The notes: generated by a model from the sequence alone, not told the origin. A stretch of 64,000 nucleotides of DNA from Betaproteobacteria bacterium HGW-Betaproteobacteria-7 (GCA_002840765.1 PHCE01000005.1:62001-126000); one strand, 5' to 3'; counted from the first letter of the stretch, positions 1 to 13,685 are shown. A program made the numbers and translations.

Positions 1-1
1 C

Positions 2-1861
2 AATGAAGCCGAGGAAGAACGCAGCGCTCTGATCAAGGATGTGCTGTGGCTGGAGCAGAACATGCGCTTCCATCTGAACGGCAACGAGGAGCAACTGCAG
101 CAACTGGCCGTCGACCTGGCGAGCCAGTCGACAACGGATCAACTATTCCGGACGCGTGCCGCCCACATGCTGAAGACCCGACCGGAAATCGCCAGCCTGC
201 TCTGGCTCGACGGCTCCCGGCGCACCATTGATGAGCTACCCAGCCATTCGCAGCCCGAACAGGAATTCGAATCCACGCTGCCGCCGATCGCCGCGAAATA
301 CTTCGAAATCGCCAGCCGCCTCGGCAAACCGGTTTACAGCGATCCCTATTTCGCCACCTCTGGCCGCGCCCACGTCGCACTACTCGCGCCAGTGATCCGC
401 GAGCGCCAGCTAAGCAGCATGCTGGTCGCCATCTATCCGCTTGATTCACTGCTCGGCAACCTCGTTCCCTGGTGGTTCACCGAGAAATACCGGGTGGCCA
501 TCGTCGATGGCAACGACATCCAGTTCGCGACAAAAACCAACATTGAAGGCAGCACCAGCCAGACTTACCAGATTCCGCTCGAGCCGCCCGGTTACGGCCT
601 GCAACTCAAGGTCAGCAGCTACCCCAGCCCGGGTAATTCGCTGCAGCGCCTGCTCACCTTCGCCATAGTCATTCTAGGCGCCGGGGTTTTCTCGAGTCTG
701 TGGATGGTGCGCGACCTGATGCGCAAGCGTTCATTAGCCGAGGAGGCGCTGCGCGCCGAACACGCTTTCCGCACGGCCATGGAGGATTCACTGACCGTCG
801 GCATGCGGGCCCGCGACCTGGTGGGTTGCATCACCTACGTCAATCCGGCCTTCTGCAAGATGACCGGGTTCAGTAGCGAAGAACTGGTCGGCCGCCTACC
901 TCCCATGCCCTATTGGGTGCCGGAACAGATCGAGGAAACCTTCGCCATCCACCGCACCGTACTAGCCGGCAATGCACCGGCCGACGGCTTCGAACTCACC
1001 TTGCGCCGCAAAAACGGCGAACGTTTCCAGGCCCTGATCTACGAAGCCAGGCTGATTGATGGCAATGGCCAGCACACCGGCTGGATGGCCTCGATGCTCG
1101 ATATCACCGAGCGCAAGGCGGCCGAGGAACTGGCCCGCCAGCAGCAGGAGCAGCTGCAATTCACCGCCCGCCTGGTGACCATGGGCGAAATGGCGTCGAC
1201 CCTGGCGCACGAACTGAACCAGCCGCTGGCGGCGATCGCCAGCTACAACACCGGTTGCCTGAACCTGCTTGAGCGGCCCGATTGCCGCCCCGCCGAGATC
1301 CAGCCAGCCTTGCAGAAACTCGGCGTGCAGGCCCAGCGGGCCGGCCGCATCATTCGTCGGGTGCACGATTTCGTGCGCAAGAGCGAACCCAAGCGCGCGC
1401 CCTGCAATCTTGGCGAGGTGATCGAGGATTGCCTGGGCTTCGTCGAGGCCGACGCCCGCAAGAAGCATGTTCACATCGAGTGCACCCTACCCGCACTGCC
1501 GCCGATCCCCGCGGACCGCCTGATGCTCGAACAGGTACTGCTCAACCTGATCCGCAACGCCATGGACGCAATGGAAGAGACCCCGGAGAAGGAACGCCAG
1601 CTACGCATCGCCATAGAAACTGGCGCCAGCGAACTGCGCATCAGCGTCACCGACCAGGGTTGCGGCATCCACCCCGACATCCGCGACAAACTGTTCTCCG
1701 CCTTCTTCACCACCAAGCCCGAAGGCATGGGTGTTGGCCTGTCAATCTGCCGCTCGATCATTGAATTCCATCGCGGACGCCTGTGGGCTGAGGACAATGC
1801 CGACTCGGCAACAGGTAGCGGTACGATCTTCATCTTCACGCTGCCCCTGGAAGCCACATGA
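2..1861 (+). CDS. PAS sensor histidine kinase, DctS-like (5' end outside window)
   Basis: The frame is open from the first codon of the window, so the N-terminus, probably including a first membrane helix, lies upstream. What is seen: a periplasmic Cache-like sensor segment, a membrane helix at about 650-725, one PAS/PAC module at about 770-1120 (ending in a DITERK-type motif), and a HisKA helix with HELNQPLAAIA (phospho-accepting His codon at 1208). A HATPase_c domain follows, with N-box NLIRNAMDAM and G-boxes DQGCGI and GMGVGLSICRSIIE. The HELNQPL form is typical of the FixL/DctS kinase group. The stop overlaps the start of the FixJ-type regulator by 4 nt, so the two form a translationally coupled pair. 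A paralogous pair lies at 25.2-28.2 kb. A C4-dicarboxylate ligand is suggested only by family resemblance. Confidence 0.88.
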   Translation, partial: NEAEEERSALIKDVLWLEQNMRFHLNGNEEQLQQLAVDLASQSTTDQLFRTRAAHMLKTRPEIASLLWLDGSRRTIDELPSHSQPEQEFESTLPPIAAKYFEIASRLGKPVYSDPYFATSGRAHVALLAPVIRERQLSSMLVAIYPLDSLLGNLVPWWFTEKYRVAIVDGNDIQFATKTNIEGSTSQTYQIPLEPPGYGLQLKVSSYPSPGNSLQRLLTFAIVILGAGVFSSLWMVRDLMRKRSLAEEALRAEHAFRTAMEDSLTVGMRARDLVGCITYVNPAFCKMTGFSSEELVGRLPPMPYWVPEQIEETFAIHRTVLAGNAPADGFELTLRRKNGERFQALIYEARLIDGNGQHTGWMASMLDITERKAAEELARQQQEQLQFTARLVTMGEMASTLAHELNQPLAAIASYNTGCLNLLERPDCRPAEIQPALQKLGVQAQRAGRIIRRVHDFVRKSEPKRAPCNLGEVIEDCLGFVEADARKKHVHIECTLPALPPIPADRLMLEQVLLNLIRNAMDAMEETPEKERQLRIAIETGASELRISVTDQGCGIHPDIRDKLFSAFFTTKPEGMGVGLSICRSIIEFHRGRLWAEDNADSATGSGTIFIFTLPLEAT

Positions 1862-2460
1862 ATACACCCAAGGCCCACCTGGTCGACGATGACGAAGCCA
1901 TCCGCGACGCCCTGTCGTGGCTGCTCCAGTCGCGCGGTATCCCATTCGCCGCTTACGCCTCGGCCGAGGACTTCCTCGCCGCCTGGTCCCCCGCCCTGGC
2001 CGGCTGCGCGGTACTCGACATGCGCATGTCAGGGATGAGCGGCCTTGATTGCTTCGACCAACTGGTTGAGCGCGATTCGCGGCTGCCGGTCATCTTCCTG
2101 ACCGGTCACGGCGACGTACCGCTGGCCGTGGCAACACTGAAGAAGGGCGCCTTCGACTTTTTCGAGAAACCGTTCAATGACAACGACCTGGCTTGCCGCA
2201 TCAACGAGGCGATGGAACTCGATTCGCGCCAGCGCCTGGCCGTCGCCAGCGTCGATTCGGTCAACAACCGGCTGGCCAGCCTGACCACCCGCGAGAAACA
2301 AATTATGGAACTAGTGCTCGCCGGCAAGTTCAATAAGGTCATCGCCGACGAACTGAACATCAGCATGCGCACCGTCGAGGTGCACCGCGCCAACATCTTC
2401 GACAAGATGCAGGTCAAGACGGCTGTCGAACTGGTCAATTTATTGAAAGCGGGTTCCTGA
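1858..2460 (+). CDS. FixJ/DctR-type LuxR-family response regulator
   Basis: 200 aa, the usual length of FixJ-family regulators. The N-terminal receiver domain has the acidic cluster D10-D12 and a phospho-acceptor Asp at about D54 (VLDMRMSGMSG), followed by the conserved Thr and Lys (FLTGHGD, FEKPF). The C-terminal GerE/LuxR helix-turn-helix starts at about residue 135 (LTTREKQIMELVLAGKFNK...ISMRTVEVHRANI). It starts at an ATGA overlap with the upstream kinase, which is presumably its partner. Likely output is transcription of transporter or catabolic genes not present here. Confidence 0.92.
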   Translation: MNTPKAHLVDDDEAIRDALSWLLQSRGIPFAAYASAEDFLAAWSPALAGCAVLDMRMSGMSGLDCFDQLVERDSRLPVIFLTGHGDVPLAVATLKKGAFDFFEKPFNDNDLACRINEAMELDSRQRLAVASVDSVNNRLASLTTREKQIMELVLAGKFNKVIADELNISMRTVEVHRANIFDKMQVKTAVELVNLLKAGS

Positions 2461-2557
2461 CGCTTCCCTAAGGCATGGTTTTTCGCTAGCATCCCAACGC
2501 AATCCGATTGCCGCCAAGGCATCGCCCTTCTCTGAATGACACTCCCATGAGGCAAGC

Positions 2558-2884
2558 ATGAGCGAACATATCCACTATGTTACCGACGACACATTCGAGG
2601 CCGACGTGCTGCAATCGCAGCTACCCGTGCTCGTCGACTACTGGGCCGAATGGTGTGGCCCGTGCAAGATGATTGCCCCCATCCTTGACGAGATCGCCAC
2701 CGAATATGCGGGCAAGCTCAAAGTGGCCAAGGTCAATATCGACGACAATCAGGGGACGCCTGCCAAGTTTGGCATCCGCGGCATCCCGACGCTGATGATC
2801 TTCAAGAACGGCAATGTCGAGGCGACCAAAGTTGGCGCCCTCTCCAAGTCGCAACTCGCCGCCTTTATTGACAGCAATCTCTAA
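2558..2884 (+). CDS. trxA: Thioredoxin 1
   Basis: 108 aa, standard length for a single-domain thioredoxin. The active site is W32-C-G-P-C36, with the cis-proline loop GIPT near residue 76 and the buried Asp in the LVDYWA strand. It is a cytosolic disulfide reductase recharged by thioredoxin reductase. The start has a GAGG-type ribosome site just upstream. It is followed by rho, a neighbourhood common in betaproteobacteria. Confidence 0.97.
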   Translation: MSEHIHYVTDDTFEADVLQSQLPVLVDYWAEWCGPCKMIAPILDEIATEYAGKLKVAKVNIDDNQGTPAKFGIRGIPTLMIFKNGNVEATKVGALSKSQLAAFIDSNL

Positions 2885-3042
2885 TCTCCGTAGTCTGCCG
2901 ACCTGACGGTGCTTCCTGCATCGTCAGGCTGACGCGATCGGCCATCGGCCCCGGCGTCATTTCCCTCCCCCCAGCACACCAGCTTCCGCGCCCCGTCATC
3001 CGGGTTGTCGCCAGCGCTCCATTTACGGCGCCCTTACTCTAC

Positions 3043-4302
3043 ATGCAACTTTCCGAACTCAAGACACTGCACGTCAGCAAACTGCTCGACATGGCGACCG
3101 AACTCGCCATCGAGAACGCCAACCGCATGCGCAAGATGGAGTTGATCTACGCCATCCTCAAGGCGAAGGCAAAAAATGGCGACACCATCTACGGTGACGG
3201 CACCCTGGAAGTGCTGTCCGACGGCTACGGCTTCCTCCGCTCCTCGGACACCTCCTACCTGGCCAACCCGGACGACATCTACGTCTCCCCATCGCAGGTC
3301 CGCCGCTTCAACCTGCGTACCGGCGACACCGTCGAAGGTGAGATCCGCACGCCGAAGGACGGCGAGCGCTACGTCGCACTGACCAAGCTCGACCGCATCA
3401 ACGGCTTCCCGCCGGAAGCCAACAAGAACAAGATCATGTTCGAGAACCTGACGCCGCTGCATCCGACGCGGCATCTGCAGCTTGAACGGGACATCAAGTC
3501 CGAGGAAAACATCACCAGCCGCGTCATCGACATGATCGCACCGGTCGGCTGCGGTCAGCGCGGCCTGCTGGTCGCTCCGCCGAAGACCGGCAAAACGGTG
3601 ATGCTGCAGAACATCGCCCACGCCATCACCGCCAACCACCCGGAAGTCGTGTTGATCGTGCTGCTGATCGACGAGCGCCCGGAAGAAGTCACCGAAATGA
3701 CCCGTACGGTCAAGGGTGAGGTCGTCGCCTCGACCTTCGACGAACCGGCCACCCGCCACGTCGCCGTCGCCGAAATGGTCATCGAGAAGGCCAAGCGCCT
3801 GGTCGAACACAAGAAGGATGTGGTCATCCTGCTCGACTCGATCACTCGCCTCGCCCGTGCCTACAACACCGTGCAGCCGGCCTCCGGCAAGGTGCTGACC
3901 GGCGGCGTCGACGCCAACGCCCTGCAGAAGCCGAAGCGCTTCTTCGGCGCCGCGCGCAATATCGAAGAAGGCGGCTCGCTGACCATCCTCGCCACGGCGC
4001 TGATCGACACCGGCTCGCGCATGGACGAAGTGATCTACGAAGAATTCAAGGGCACCGGTAACTCGGAAATCCATCTGGATCGCCGCATGGCCGAAAAACG
4101 CATGTACCCGGCAGTCAACGTCAACCGCTCCGGCACCCGCCGCGAGGAACTGCTGCTCAAGCCGGACGTCCTGCAGAAGATGTGGGTGCTGCGCAAGCTG
4201 TGCTACCCGATGGACGATCTCGAAGCCATGGAATTCCTGCTCGACAAGGTCAAATCGACCAAGGGCAACCAGGAATTCTTTGATGCCATGCGCCGGGGCT
4301 AA
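3043..4302 (+). CDS. rho: Transcription termination factor Rho
   Basis: 419 aa, full length. N-terminal Rho_N helices (residues 1-45) precede a cold-shock-like RNA-binding domain with GYGFLR at 61-66. The RecA-like ATPase follows, with Walker A APPKTGKT at 178-185, Walker [11 protein letters not shown], and the Q- and R-loop region (TGGVDANAL). It is the hexameric RNA helicase that ends Rho-dependent transcripts. The 158-bp gap upstream of the start could hold the leader used for autoregulation, but I see no defined structure there. Confidence 0.98.
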   Translation: MQLSELKTLHVSKLLDMATELAIENANRMRKMELIYAILKAKAKNGDTIYGDGTLEVLSDGYGFLRSSDTSYLANPDDIYVSPSQVRRFNLRTGDTVEGEIRTPKDGERYVALTKLDRINGFPPEANKNKIMFENLTPLHPTRHLQLERDIKSEENITSRVIDMIAPVGCGQRGLLVAPPKTGKTVMLQNIAHAITANHPEVVLIVLLIDERPEEVTEMTRTVKGEVVASTFDEPATRHVAVAEMVIEKAKRLVEHKKDVVILLDSITRLARAYNTVQPASGKVLTGGVDANALQKPKRFFGAARNIEEGGSLTILATALIDTGSRMDEVIYEEFKGTGNSEIHLDRRMAEKRMYPAVNVNRSGTRREELLLKPDVLQKMWVLRKLCYPMDDLEAMEFLLDKVKSTKGNQEFFDAMRRG

Positions 4303-4328
4303 GCAAAAACCCCCTAGTAACTCTTGCA

Positions 4329-4363
4329 AGCCCGCGATTATTCACGGATAATCGCGGGCTTCC
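4329..4363 (+). terminator. Perfect 13-bp inverted repeat after rho
   Basis: Arms at 4329-4341 and 4348-4360 (AGCCCGCGATTAT and its exact complement) with a 6-nt loop. There is only a short TTC tail, so it is a weak intrinsic terminator or a 3' stabilising hairpin between rho and rpmE. Confidence 0.6.
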
Positions 4364-4406
4364 CAGATCGGCCACATCCGCCGGTCGCTTGCTTAAAGGA
4401 CAAATG

Positions 4407-4628
4407 ATGAAAGCCGCCATCCATCCCGATTACAACGAAGTTCAAGTGACCTGTTCCTGCGGCCACGTGTTCACGACCCGCTCGACCATGAAGAAGCCCC
4501 TGCATATCGAAGTCTGTTCGCTGTGCCACCCCTTCTACACCGGCAAGCAGAAGATCGTCGACACCGCCGGTCGCGTCGAAAAGTTCAACCAGAAGTTCGG
4601 CGCCATGCGCGGCAAGACCGCAGCCTGA
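4407..4628 (+). CDS. rpmE: 50S ribosomal protein L31 (zinc-binding type)
   Basis: 73 aa starting [12 protein letters not shown], the usual L31 N-terminus. The second of two tandem ATGs (4404, 4407) is chosen because the AAAGGA at 4395 is better spaced for it. Four cysteines (C16, C18, C37, C40) form the zinc site of the C+ form, implying the zinc-dependent rather than the starvation paralogue. It has its own strong terminator downstream. Confidence 0.96.
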   Translation: MKAAIHPDYNEVQVTCSCGHVFTTRSTMKKPLHIEVCSLCHPFYTGKQKIVDTAGRVEKFNQKFGAMRGKTAA

Positions 4629-4650
4629 GCAAGCGGTTTTACGGTATAAG

Positions 4651-4676
4651 AGGCAGCCTCGTGGCTGCCTTTTTTA
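4651..4676 (+). terminator. Rho-independent terminator of rpmE
   Basis: Stem AGGCAGCC (4651-4658), loop TCGT, stem GGCTGCCT (4663-4670), then a T tract. Classic intrinsic terminator. Confidence 0.9.
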
Positions 4677-4697
4677 TTGCCCCTCCTTCCACGGTCC

Positions 4698-6320
4698 ATG
4701 CCTGAGTTCCTCGCCCTGATCCGTCGCGGCATCCGCCTGCCACCAGCCGGCTGGGTACTTGCCGCCATACTCGCTTTCTACGTGCTGGCCGGCTTGCTCG
4801 GCCGCGACCCCTGGAAGGGCGAAGATGCGATCCATATCGGCGCCGCTTGGCACATGCTGCATTTTGGCGACTGGCTGACCCCCGAACTGGCCGGCCGTGC
4901 CTTCCACGAGCCGCCGCTTTATTACTGGAGCGCCGCGCTCAGCGGCCATCTGTTCGGTTGGCTGTTGCCGGCCCACGAGGCGATGCGGCTGGCCAGCGGT
5001 TTCTGGGTGGCCATGGCCCTGCTCGGTCTGTACTACGCTGGCCGCGAACTCTATGGTCAGGACAGCGCCGCCGCCAGCCCTCTGCTGCTCGCCGGCTGTG
5101 TCGGCCTGGTGGTGCACGCCCACGATGCGCAACCCATGCTGATTGCCCTCGCCGCCTATGGTGGCGCTCTCGGCGGGCTGGCCACAATCGGCCGCAAACC
5201 GCGACTGACCGGAATTTTCTACGGCCTGTCCGTCGCCGCCTGCCTGCTCGGTGCCGGCATCTCGCCGACCCTGCCGCTGCTCGCCATTCTGCCGCTAGCC
5301 TGGTGGCTCTCGCCCGACCGCCAGAAAGCCCTGCATACACTTCTGATCGGCCTGGCCATCGCCGCCCTGCTCATCGCCCCCTGGCCACTGGCGTTGCTAT
5401 TGCTCGAACCGGCGCGTTTCCACGGCTGGCTGACGATGGAACTGGCGCCGCTGATGACCCCATTCTCCTGGCCGGGCGCCGGCCGCTTCCTGGCCATGCT
5501 GCCGTGGTTCGCCTTCCCGGTCCTGCCGCTCGCTGCCTGGACCCTGTGGCGCCGACGCCAGCAGTGGCGTGAGACACCGCAACTGCTGCCCCTTGCCTTT
5601 CTGCTGCTGACGCTGCTGATGCTGGCTCTCGCCTATCGGCCGCGCGAGGTACCGACCCTGCTGCTGCTGCCGCCGCTGGCCCTGCTCGCCACGCCGGGCG
5701 CCCTCTCCCTGCGGCGTGGCGCGGCGAATGCCTTTGACTGGTTCGCCATGATGAGCTTCAGCCTGTTCGCCGCCGCCGTCTGGCTGAGTTGGTCGGCGAT
5801 GGCGCTCGGCTGGCCGGAGCGACTCGGCCAGCGCGTCGTCGAATTGCGCCCGGGCTTCAACGGCCAGTTCGATCTGCCCGATTTTCTGCTTGGCCTGGCC
5901 GCCACCGCCTGGTGGATCTGGCTGATCGCCACCGCCCCGCGCTCGCCCTATCGCAGCCTGACCCACTGGACACTCGGCCTGACGACCCTGTGGCTGTTGC
6001 TGACCACGCTGATCCTGCCCTGGTTCGACTACGGCAAGAGCTATCGCCCGATCGCCGAGGCCGTCGCCGCGGCAATGCCGGAAGGCCACCGCTGCCTGGC
6101 GGAACGCGGGCTGAGCGATGGCCAGCGCGCGTCCTTGTCATACTTCTCGCTGATCGATTCGTCAGCCTACAACAGTGCAAGCGGCAAAGCCTGTGACTGG
6201 CTGCTGATCGTCGGCGACACACGCGCCGAGCTCACGCCGCCGCCCGGAAACTGGCAACTGGTCTGGGAAGGCAATCGCCCAGGTGACCGACGCGAGAAAT
6301 TCCGCCTGTTCCGGCGCTGA
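4698..6320 (+). CDS. Polytopic membrane glycosyltransferase, ArnT/GT39-like
   Basis: 540 aa with roughly ten hydrophobic helices. The first periplasmic loop contains the acidic GEDA motif and, further on, HEPPLYYW. That pattern is typical of GT-C lipid-linked sugar transferases (ArnT/PMT family), where the acidic pair sits after TM1. A small soluble C-terminal part with two cysteines follows the last helix. ATG 4698 is preferred over a TTG 21 nt upstream because that one lies in the rpmE terminator tail. Donor and acceptor cannot be told from sequence. It converges on orn. Confidence 0.75.
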   Translation: MPEFLALIRRGIRLPPAGWVLAAILAFYVLAGLLGRDPWKGEDAIHIGAAWHMLHFGDWLTPELAGRAFHEPPLYYWSAALSGHLFGWLLPAHEAMRLASGFWVAMALLGLYYAGRELYGQDSAAASPLLLAGCVGLVVHAHDAQPMLIALAAYGGALGGLATIGRKPRLTGIFYGLSVAACLLGAGISPTLPLLAILPLAWWLSPDRQKALHTLLIGLAIAALLIAPWPLALLLLEPARFHGWLTMELAPLMTPFSWPGAGRFLAMLPWFAFPVLPLAAWTLWRRRQQWRETPQLLPLAFLLLTLLMLALAYRPREVPTLLLLPPLALLATPGALSLRRGAANAFDWFAMMSFSLFAAAVWLSWSAMALGWPERLGQRVVELRPGFNGQFDLPDFLLGLAATAWWIWLIATAPRSPYRSLTHWTLGLTTLWLLLTTLILPWFDYGKSYRPIAEAVAAAMPEGHRCLAERGLSDGQRASLSYFSLIDSSAYNSASGKACDWLLIVGDTRAELTPPPGNWQLVWEGNRPGDRREKFRLFRR

Positions 6321-6327
6321 GCGCCGC

Positions 6328-6351
6328 TTCCGGCCGCTCTGGCAGCCGGAA
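6328..6351. terminator. Inverted repeat between convergent genes
   Basis: TTCCGGC (6328-6334) pairs with GCCGGAA (6345-6351) across a 10-nt loop in the 41-bp gap between the glycosyltransferase and orn. It lacks a T tract, so a bidirectional terminator role is only suggested. Confidence 0.35.
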
Positions 6352-6361
6352 TGGCAGCGGC

Positions 6362-6907
6362 TCAGCCCTTGAGGAAGTGCTCGCGGTAATACTTCAGTTC
6401 ATCGATCGACTCGTAGATGTCAGCCAACGCGGTGTGCCGGCCCTTTTTCTTGAAGCCTTTGTAAACTTCCGGCTGCCAGCGCTTGCACAACTCCTTCAAG
6501 GTGCTGACGTCAAGATTGCGGTAATGGAAGAAGGCTTCCAGTTCCGGCATGTAGCGCGCCATGAAGCGGCGGTCCTGGCCGATGCTGTTACCGCACATTG
6601 GCGAATGGCCTTTGCCCGAATATTTGTGCAGGAAATCGAGGGCCGCTGCCTCAATCTCCGCTTCGCGGGTGGTCGCGGCACGAACCTTGTCGATCAGGCC
6701 GGAGCGGCCGTGCGTCTTCTGGTTCCATTCGTCCATGGCGGCCAGCACTTCGTCTGACTGATGCACCACCCACGACGGCGATTCGGCGACCAGTTCCAGT
6801 TCCGAGTTGGTCACCACCATCGCCATCTCGATGATGCGGTCGCCGTCCGGATTGAGGCCAGTCATTTCCATGTCCAGCCAGACGAGGTTGTTTGCAGTGC
6901 CTGCCAT
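6362..6907 (-). CDS. orn: Oligoribonuclease
   Basis: 181 aa, full length. It is a DEDDh 3'-5' exonuclease: D12 and E14 in the WLDMEMTGL motif, the third Asp in [10 protein letters not shown], and the final H and D in GRHTALADI. It degrades 2-5 nt RNAs and pGpG, so it also completes c-di-GMP breakdown, relevant to the GGDEF, EAL and HD-GYP genes of this window. Divergent from the M48 protease gene with a 53-bp gap. Confidence 0.97.
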   Translation of the reverse strand: MAGTANNLVWLDMEMTGLNPDGDRIIEMAMVVTNSELELVAESPSWVVHQSDEVLAAMDEWNQKTHGRSGLIDKVRAATTREAEIEAAALDFLHKYSGKGHSPMCGNSIGQDRRFMARYMPELEAFFHYRNLDVSTLKELCKRWQPEVYKGFKKKGRHTALADIYESIDELKYYREHFLKG

Positions 6908-6960
6908 ATAATTGCCCGAGTTCGAAAAACCCCGATTTTCTCACAGCTAGGCCTCTGCCT

Positions 6961-8202
6961 TTGACATCCGCTTTCACCCTCGTCTTCCTCGCCGCCGTCA
7001 TCCTGACCCTGGCCGCCCGTCTGTGGCTCGGCCAGCGCCATATCCGCCATGTCAGCGCCCATCGCGCCGCGGTACCTGCCGACTTCGCCGAACGCATTCC
7101 CCTCGCCGCTCACCAGAAGGCCGCCGACTACACCGTGGACCGCAGCCGCGCCAGTCTCGTCACGACTGTGGTCGACACCGCCCTGCTGCTCATCTTCACC
7201 CTCGGCGGCGGCATCGCCTGGCTGCACGAGCTGTGGTCAGCCCGCCTGGAGGGCATTGCCTACGGCCTGGCGATGATCTTCAGCCTGATGGCCATTTCCG
7301 CCATCATCGACCTGCCCTTCTCGCTCTACCGCCAGTTCGTCATCGAGGCCCGCTACGGCTTCAACCGCATGACGCTGCGCCTGTATCTCGCCGACCTGGC
7401 CAAGCAATCGTTGCTCGGCCTGGCCATCGGTGCCCCGGTGATCGCCACCGTGCTCTGGCTGATGGGCGCCATGGGTGAGGCCTGGTGGTTCTGGGTATGG
7501 CTGTTCTGGGCCGGCTTCAACCTGCTGGCGTTGTTCGTCTATCCGACCTGGATCGCCCCGCTGTTCAACAAGTTCTCGCCACTTGACGCCGGCGAGACGC
7601 GGACCCGCATCGAGGCCCTGCTCACCCGCTGCGGCTTCCGTTCCTCCGGCCTCTTCGTCATGGACGGCTCGAAGCGCTCCAGCCACGGCAATGCCTACTT
7701 CACCGGCTTCGGCAACAACAAGCGCATCGTCTTCTTCGACACCCTGCTCGAACGCCTTTCGCCGGACGAAATCGAAGCTGTGCTGGCACATGAACTCGGC
7801 CATTTCCGCAAGAAACATATCGTCCAGCGCATCGTCATGATGTTCGCCGGTTCGCTGGCCTTCCTCTGGCTGCTCGGCCAGCTGATCGACAGCCCGTGGT
7901 TCTACGCCGGCCTCGGCGTGCCGGCGCAGAACACCGCGCTGGCGCTGATCCTCTTCTTCCTCGTCGTGCCGGTTTTCACCTTTCCGCTCAGCCCGCTGTT
8001 CAGCCAGCTGTCACGCCGCCACGAGTTCGAGGCCGACGCCTATGCCGCCGAGCACACTGCCGCGGCTGACCTGAGTCGCGCCCTGGTCAAGCTGTACGAG
8101 GACAATGCCGCGACGCTGACCCCCGACCCGCTGTATTCCGCCTTCTACGATTCGCACCCGCCGGCGGCACAGCGCATCGCCCGGCTGCAGGCGCTGGCTT
8201 AA
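6961..8202 (+). CDS. M48 family membrane metalloprotease (CAAX protease Ste24-like)
   Basis: 413 aa from a TTG at 6961. A longer reading from 6892 would overlap orn and has no ribosome site. The N-terminal CAAX_prot_N region has several membrane helices and the conserved QFVIEARYGFNRMT segment. The zinc site HELGH has its first His codon at 7789, with the third ligand in the EFEADAYA helix. C-terminal hydrophobic helices follow. In bacteria such Ste24-like enzymes act in membrane protein quality control. The stop overlaps the rsgA start (TAATG), so the two are coupled. Confidence 0.88.
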   Translation: MTSAFTLVFLAAVILTLAARLWLGQRHIRHVSAHRAAVPADFAERIPLAAHQKAADYTVDRSRASLVTTVVDTALLLIFTLGGGIAWLHELWSARLEGIAYGLAMIFSLMAISAIIDLPFSLYRQFVIEARYGFNRMTLRLYLADLAKQSLLGLAIGAPVIATVLWLMGAMGEAWWFWVWLFWAGFNLLALFVYPTWIAPLFNKFSPLDAGETRTRIEALLTRCGFRSSGLFVMDGSKRSSHGNAYFTGFGNNKRIVFFDTLLERLSPDEIEAVLAHELGHFRKKHIVQRIVMMFAGSLAFLWLLGQLIDSPWFYAGLGVPAQNTALALILFFLVVPVFTFPLSPLFSQLSRRHEFEADAYAAEHTAAADLSRALVKLYEDNAATLTPDPLYSAFYDSHPPAAQRIARLQALA

Positions 8203-9074
8203 TGCACGGTCGCGTTGTCGCCGCCCATGGCCGCCAGTACCTGGTCGAGCTGCCGGACGGCAGCCGTCTGCCCTGCTTCCCGCGCGGCAAGAAAAGCGAG
8301 GTGGCCTGCGGCGACCTGGTCGACATCAAGCGCACTTCAGCCGACCAGGGCGTCATCGAGGCGATCCAGCCGCGCCGCAGCCTGCTCTATCGCTCCAACG
8401 AAATCCGCCAGAAGCTGATCGCCGCCAATGTGGACCAGCTGATCATCGTCGTCGCCAGCGAACCGGCCTTTTCCGACGAGCTGGTGACGCGCGCCCTGGT
8501 CGCCGCCGAGAGCGCCGACATCGAGATCCTGATCGTCCTCAACAAGTGCGATCTGGTCGACCGCCTGCCTGCCGCCCGCGAGCGTCTGGCCGTGTTCACC
8601 GGCCTCGGCTACCGCCTGCTCGAACTGTCCGCCCTGGAGCACGCCGAAGACCTGCGGCCGGCGCTGCACGGCCGCATCAGTGTGTTGGTCGGCCAGTCCG
8701 GCATGGGCAAATCGACGCTGATCAACGCCCTGCTGCCAGAAGCCAATGCCGCCACCCGCGAGATCTCGCAGGCGCTAGACTCGGGCAAGCACACGACGAC
8801 GCACGCCAGCCTCTACCATCTCGATGCCGAGAGTGCGCTGATCGACTCGCCCGGTCTGCAGGAATTCGGCCTCGGCCACCTCGATCGCGGTGAGATTGAA
8901 CACGCCTTCCCGGAATTCCGCCCCTTCCTCGGCCAGTGCCGCTTCCGCGACTGCCACCACGACCGCGAGCCGGACTGCGCGCTGAGCGCCGCGCTGGCGA
9001 CCGGGCAGATCGATCCCCGCCGTTTCGCCGCCTATTGCCGGATTGTCGGCCGGGCGGCGGGAGAGGCCCGGTAG
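8202..9074 (+). CDS. rsgA: Small ribosomal subunit biogenesis GTPase RsgA
   Basis: 290 aa. An N-terminal OB fold (residues 1-75) precedes a circularly permuted GTPase with NKCD (G4) before GQSGMGKSTL (G1) and DSPG (G3). A C-terminal zinc knuckle follows (CRFRDCHHDREPDC). It is a 30S maturation checkpoint GTPase. Shares one base with the M48 protease stop codon; orn is the divergent neighbour of that pair, a grouping seen in other proteobacteria. Confidence 0.97.
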   Translation: MHGRVVAAHGRQYLVELPDGSRLPCFPRGKKSEVACGDLVDIKRTSADQGVIEAIQPRRSLLYRSNEIRQKLIAANVDQLIIVVASEPAFSDELVTRALVAAESADIEILIVLNKCDLVDRLPAARERLAVFTGLGYRLLELSALEHAEDLRPALHGRISVLVGQSGMGKSTLINALLPEANAATREISQALDSGKHTTTHASLYHLDAESALIDSPGLQEFGLGHLDRGEIEHAFPEFRPFLGQCRFRDCHHDREPDCALSAALATGQIDPRRFAAYCRIVGRAAGEAR

Positions 9075-9144
9075 CAATAATCCCAGCTGGCAGCGATAAT
9101 CGGCCAGCTATCACCACATCACGTCGGCGCCCCGAGAAAACTGA

Positions 9145-10230
9145 ATGGCCGCATCGCACCCCACGATCCTGATCGTCGACGACACCCCGGAAAATCTCAG
9201 CATTCTTGGCGAGCTACTGCAGCGTGACTACCGGGTACGTGCCGCCAATTCCGGCCGGCGGGCCCTGCAGATCGCCCAGGGGCATCCAACACCGGACCTG
9301 ATCCTGCTTGACGTGATGATGCCGGAGATGGACGGCTTCGCCGTCCTCGCCCAATTACGGGAAACTCCGGCGACACGCGACATTCCGGTAGTCTTCGTCA
9401 CCGCCATGGATGGCACGCATGACGAGGAACACGGCCTCGACTGCGGCGCCGTCGATTACATCACCAAGCCGATCCGCCCGAACATCGTTCTCGCCCGCGT
9501 CCGCACCCAGCTTGAGCTGAAGCGTGCGCGCGACATCCTGCACGACCAGAACAGCTATCTGGAAGCGGAAGTCGCCCGACGTATGGCGGAAAACCAGCTG
9601 ATCCAGCAAGTCAGCATCCATGCCCTGGCCCGCCTGGCCGAAACGCGTGACCCGGAAACCGGCAACCACCTGCACCGCACGCAGGAATATGTGCGCACGC
9701 TGGCCCTGGCCCTGCGCCGGCATCCGCGCTTCATCGACGACCTCAACGAACAGCACATTGACGACCTGGCCAAATCGGCCCCCCTGCACGACATCGGCAA
9801 GGTCGGCATTCCCGATCACGTGCTGCTCAAACCGGGTCCGCTGACCCCGGAAGAATGGGTGATCATGAAGACACATGCCGAACTGGGCGCCCGCGCCATC
9901 GCCCAGGCGGAGGCCGATACCGAGGCCCGCGTGGAGTTTCTCGATATCGCCAAGGAAATCGCCCGCCATCACCATGAAAAATGGGATGGCAGCGGCTATC
10001 CGGATGGCCTGGCCGGCGAGGCGATTCCCCTGTGCGCCCGCCTGATGGCGCTGGCCGATGTCTTTGACGCCCTGATCAGCAAACGTGTCTATAAAGAAGC
10101 TTTCACCCACGAAACAGCGTTGAACATCATCGTCGACGGCAGCGGCAAGCATTTCGACCCGGATATCGTGAGCGCCTTCGTTGGCGAATTCGAAACCTTC
10201 CGGCGCATTGCCCGCACCTACTCCGACTGA
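9145..10230 (+). CDS. Response regulator with HD-GYP c-di-GMP phosphodiesterase domain
   Basis: 361 aa, RpfG-like layout. The receiver domain (residues 1-125) has the DDTPEN pocket and phospho-Asp in [14 protein letters not shown] short coiled linker leads to an HD-GYP domain with [24 protein letters not shown] and DGSGYPDGL, all metal and GYP residues present. Predicted to hydrolyse c-di-GMP when phosphorylated. It is 20 bp upstream of a hybrid kinase, which is the probable partner. A 7-bp inverted repeat (9085-9091 with 9103-9109) lies just before the gene, of unknown role. Confidence 0.93.
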   Translation: MAASHPTILIVDDTPENLSILGELLQRDYRVRAANSGRRALQIAQGHPTPDLILLDVMMPEMDGFAVLAQLRETPATRDIPVVFVTAMDGTHDEEHGLDCGAVDYITKPIRPNIVLARVRTQLELKRARDILHDQNSYLEAEVARRMAENQLIQQVSIHALARLAETRDPETGNHLHRTQEYVRTLALALRRHPRFIDDLNEQHIDDLAKSAPLHDIGKVGIPDHVLLKPGPLTPEEWVIMKTHAELGARAIAQAEADTEARVEFLDIAKEIARHHHEKWDGSGYPDGLAGEAIPLCARLMALADVFDALISKRVYKEAFTHETALNIIVDGSGKHFDPDIVSAFVGEFETFRRIARTYSD

Positions 10231-10250
10231 AGCGCGAGACGAGCCGCGCC

Positions 10251-13681
<3,431 letters not shown>

Positions 13682-13685
<4 letters not shown>

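Noticed and set aside
3034-4329. Long open frame opposite rho
   Set aside because: It mirrors the codon pattern of rho, a clear full-length gene, and its translation has the repetitive H/D/V/G-rich look of a GC-rich antisense frame.
6892-6960. Upstream extension of the M48 protease gene
   Set aside because: It would overlap the orn start, begins at a TTG with no ribosome site, and adds residues unlike the family N-terminus.
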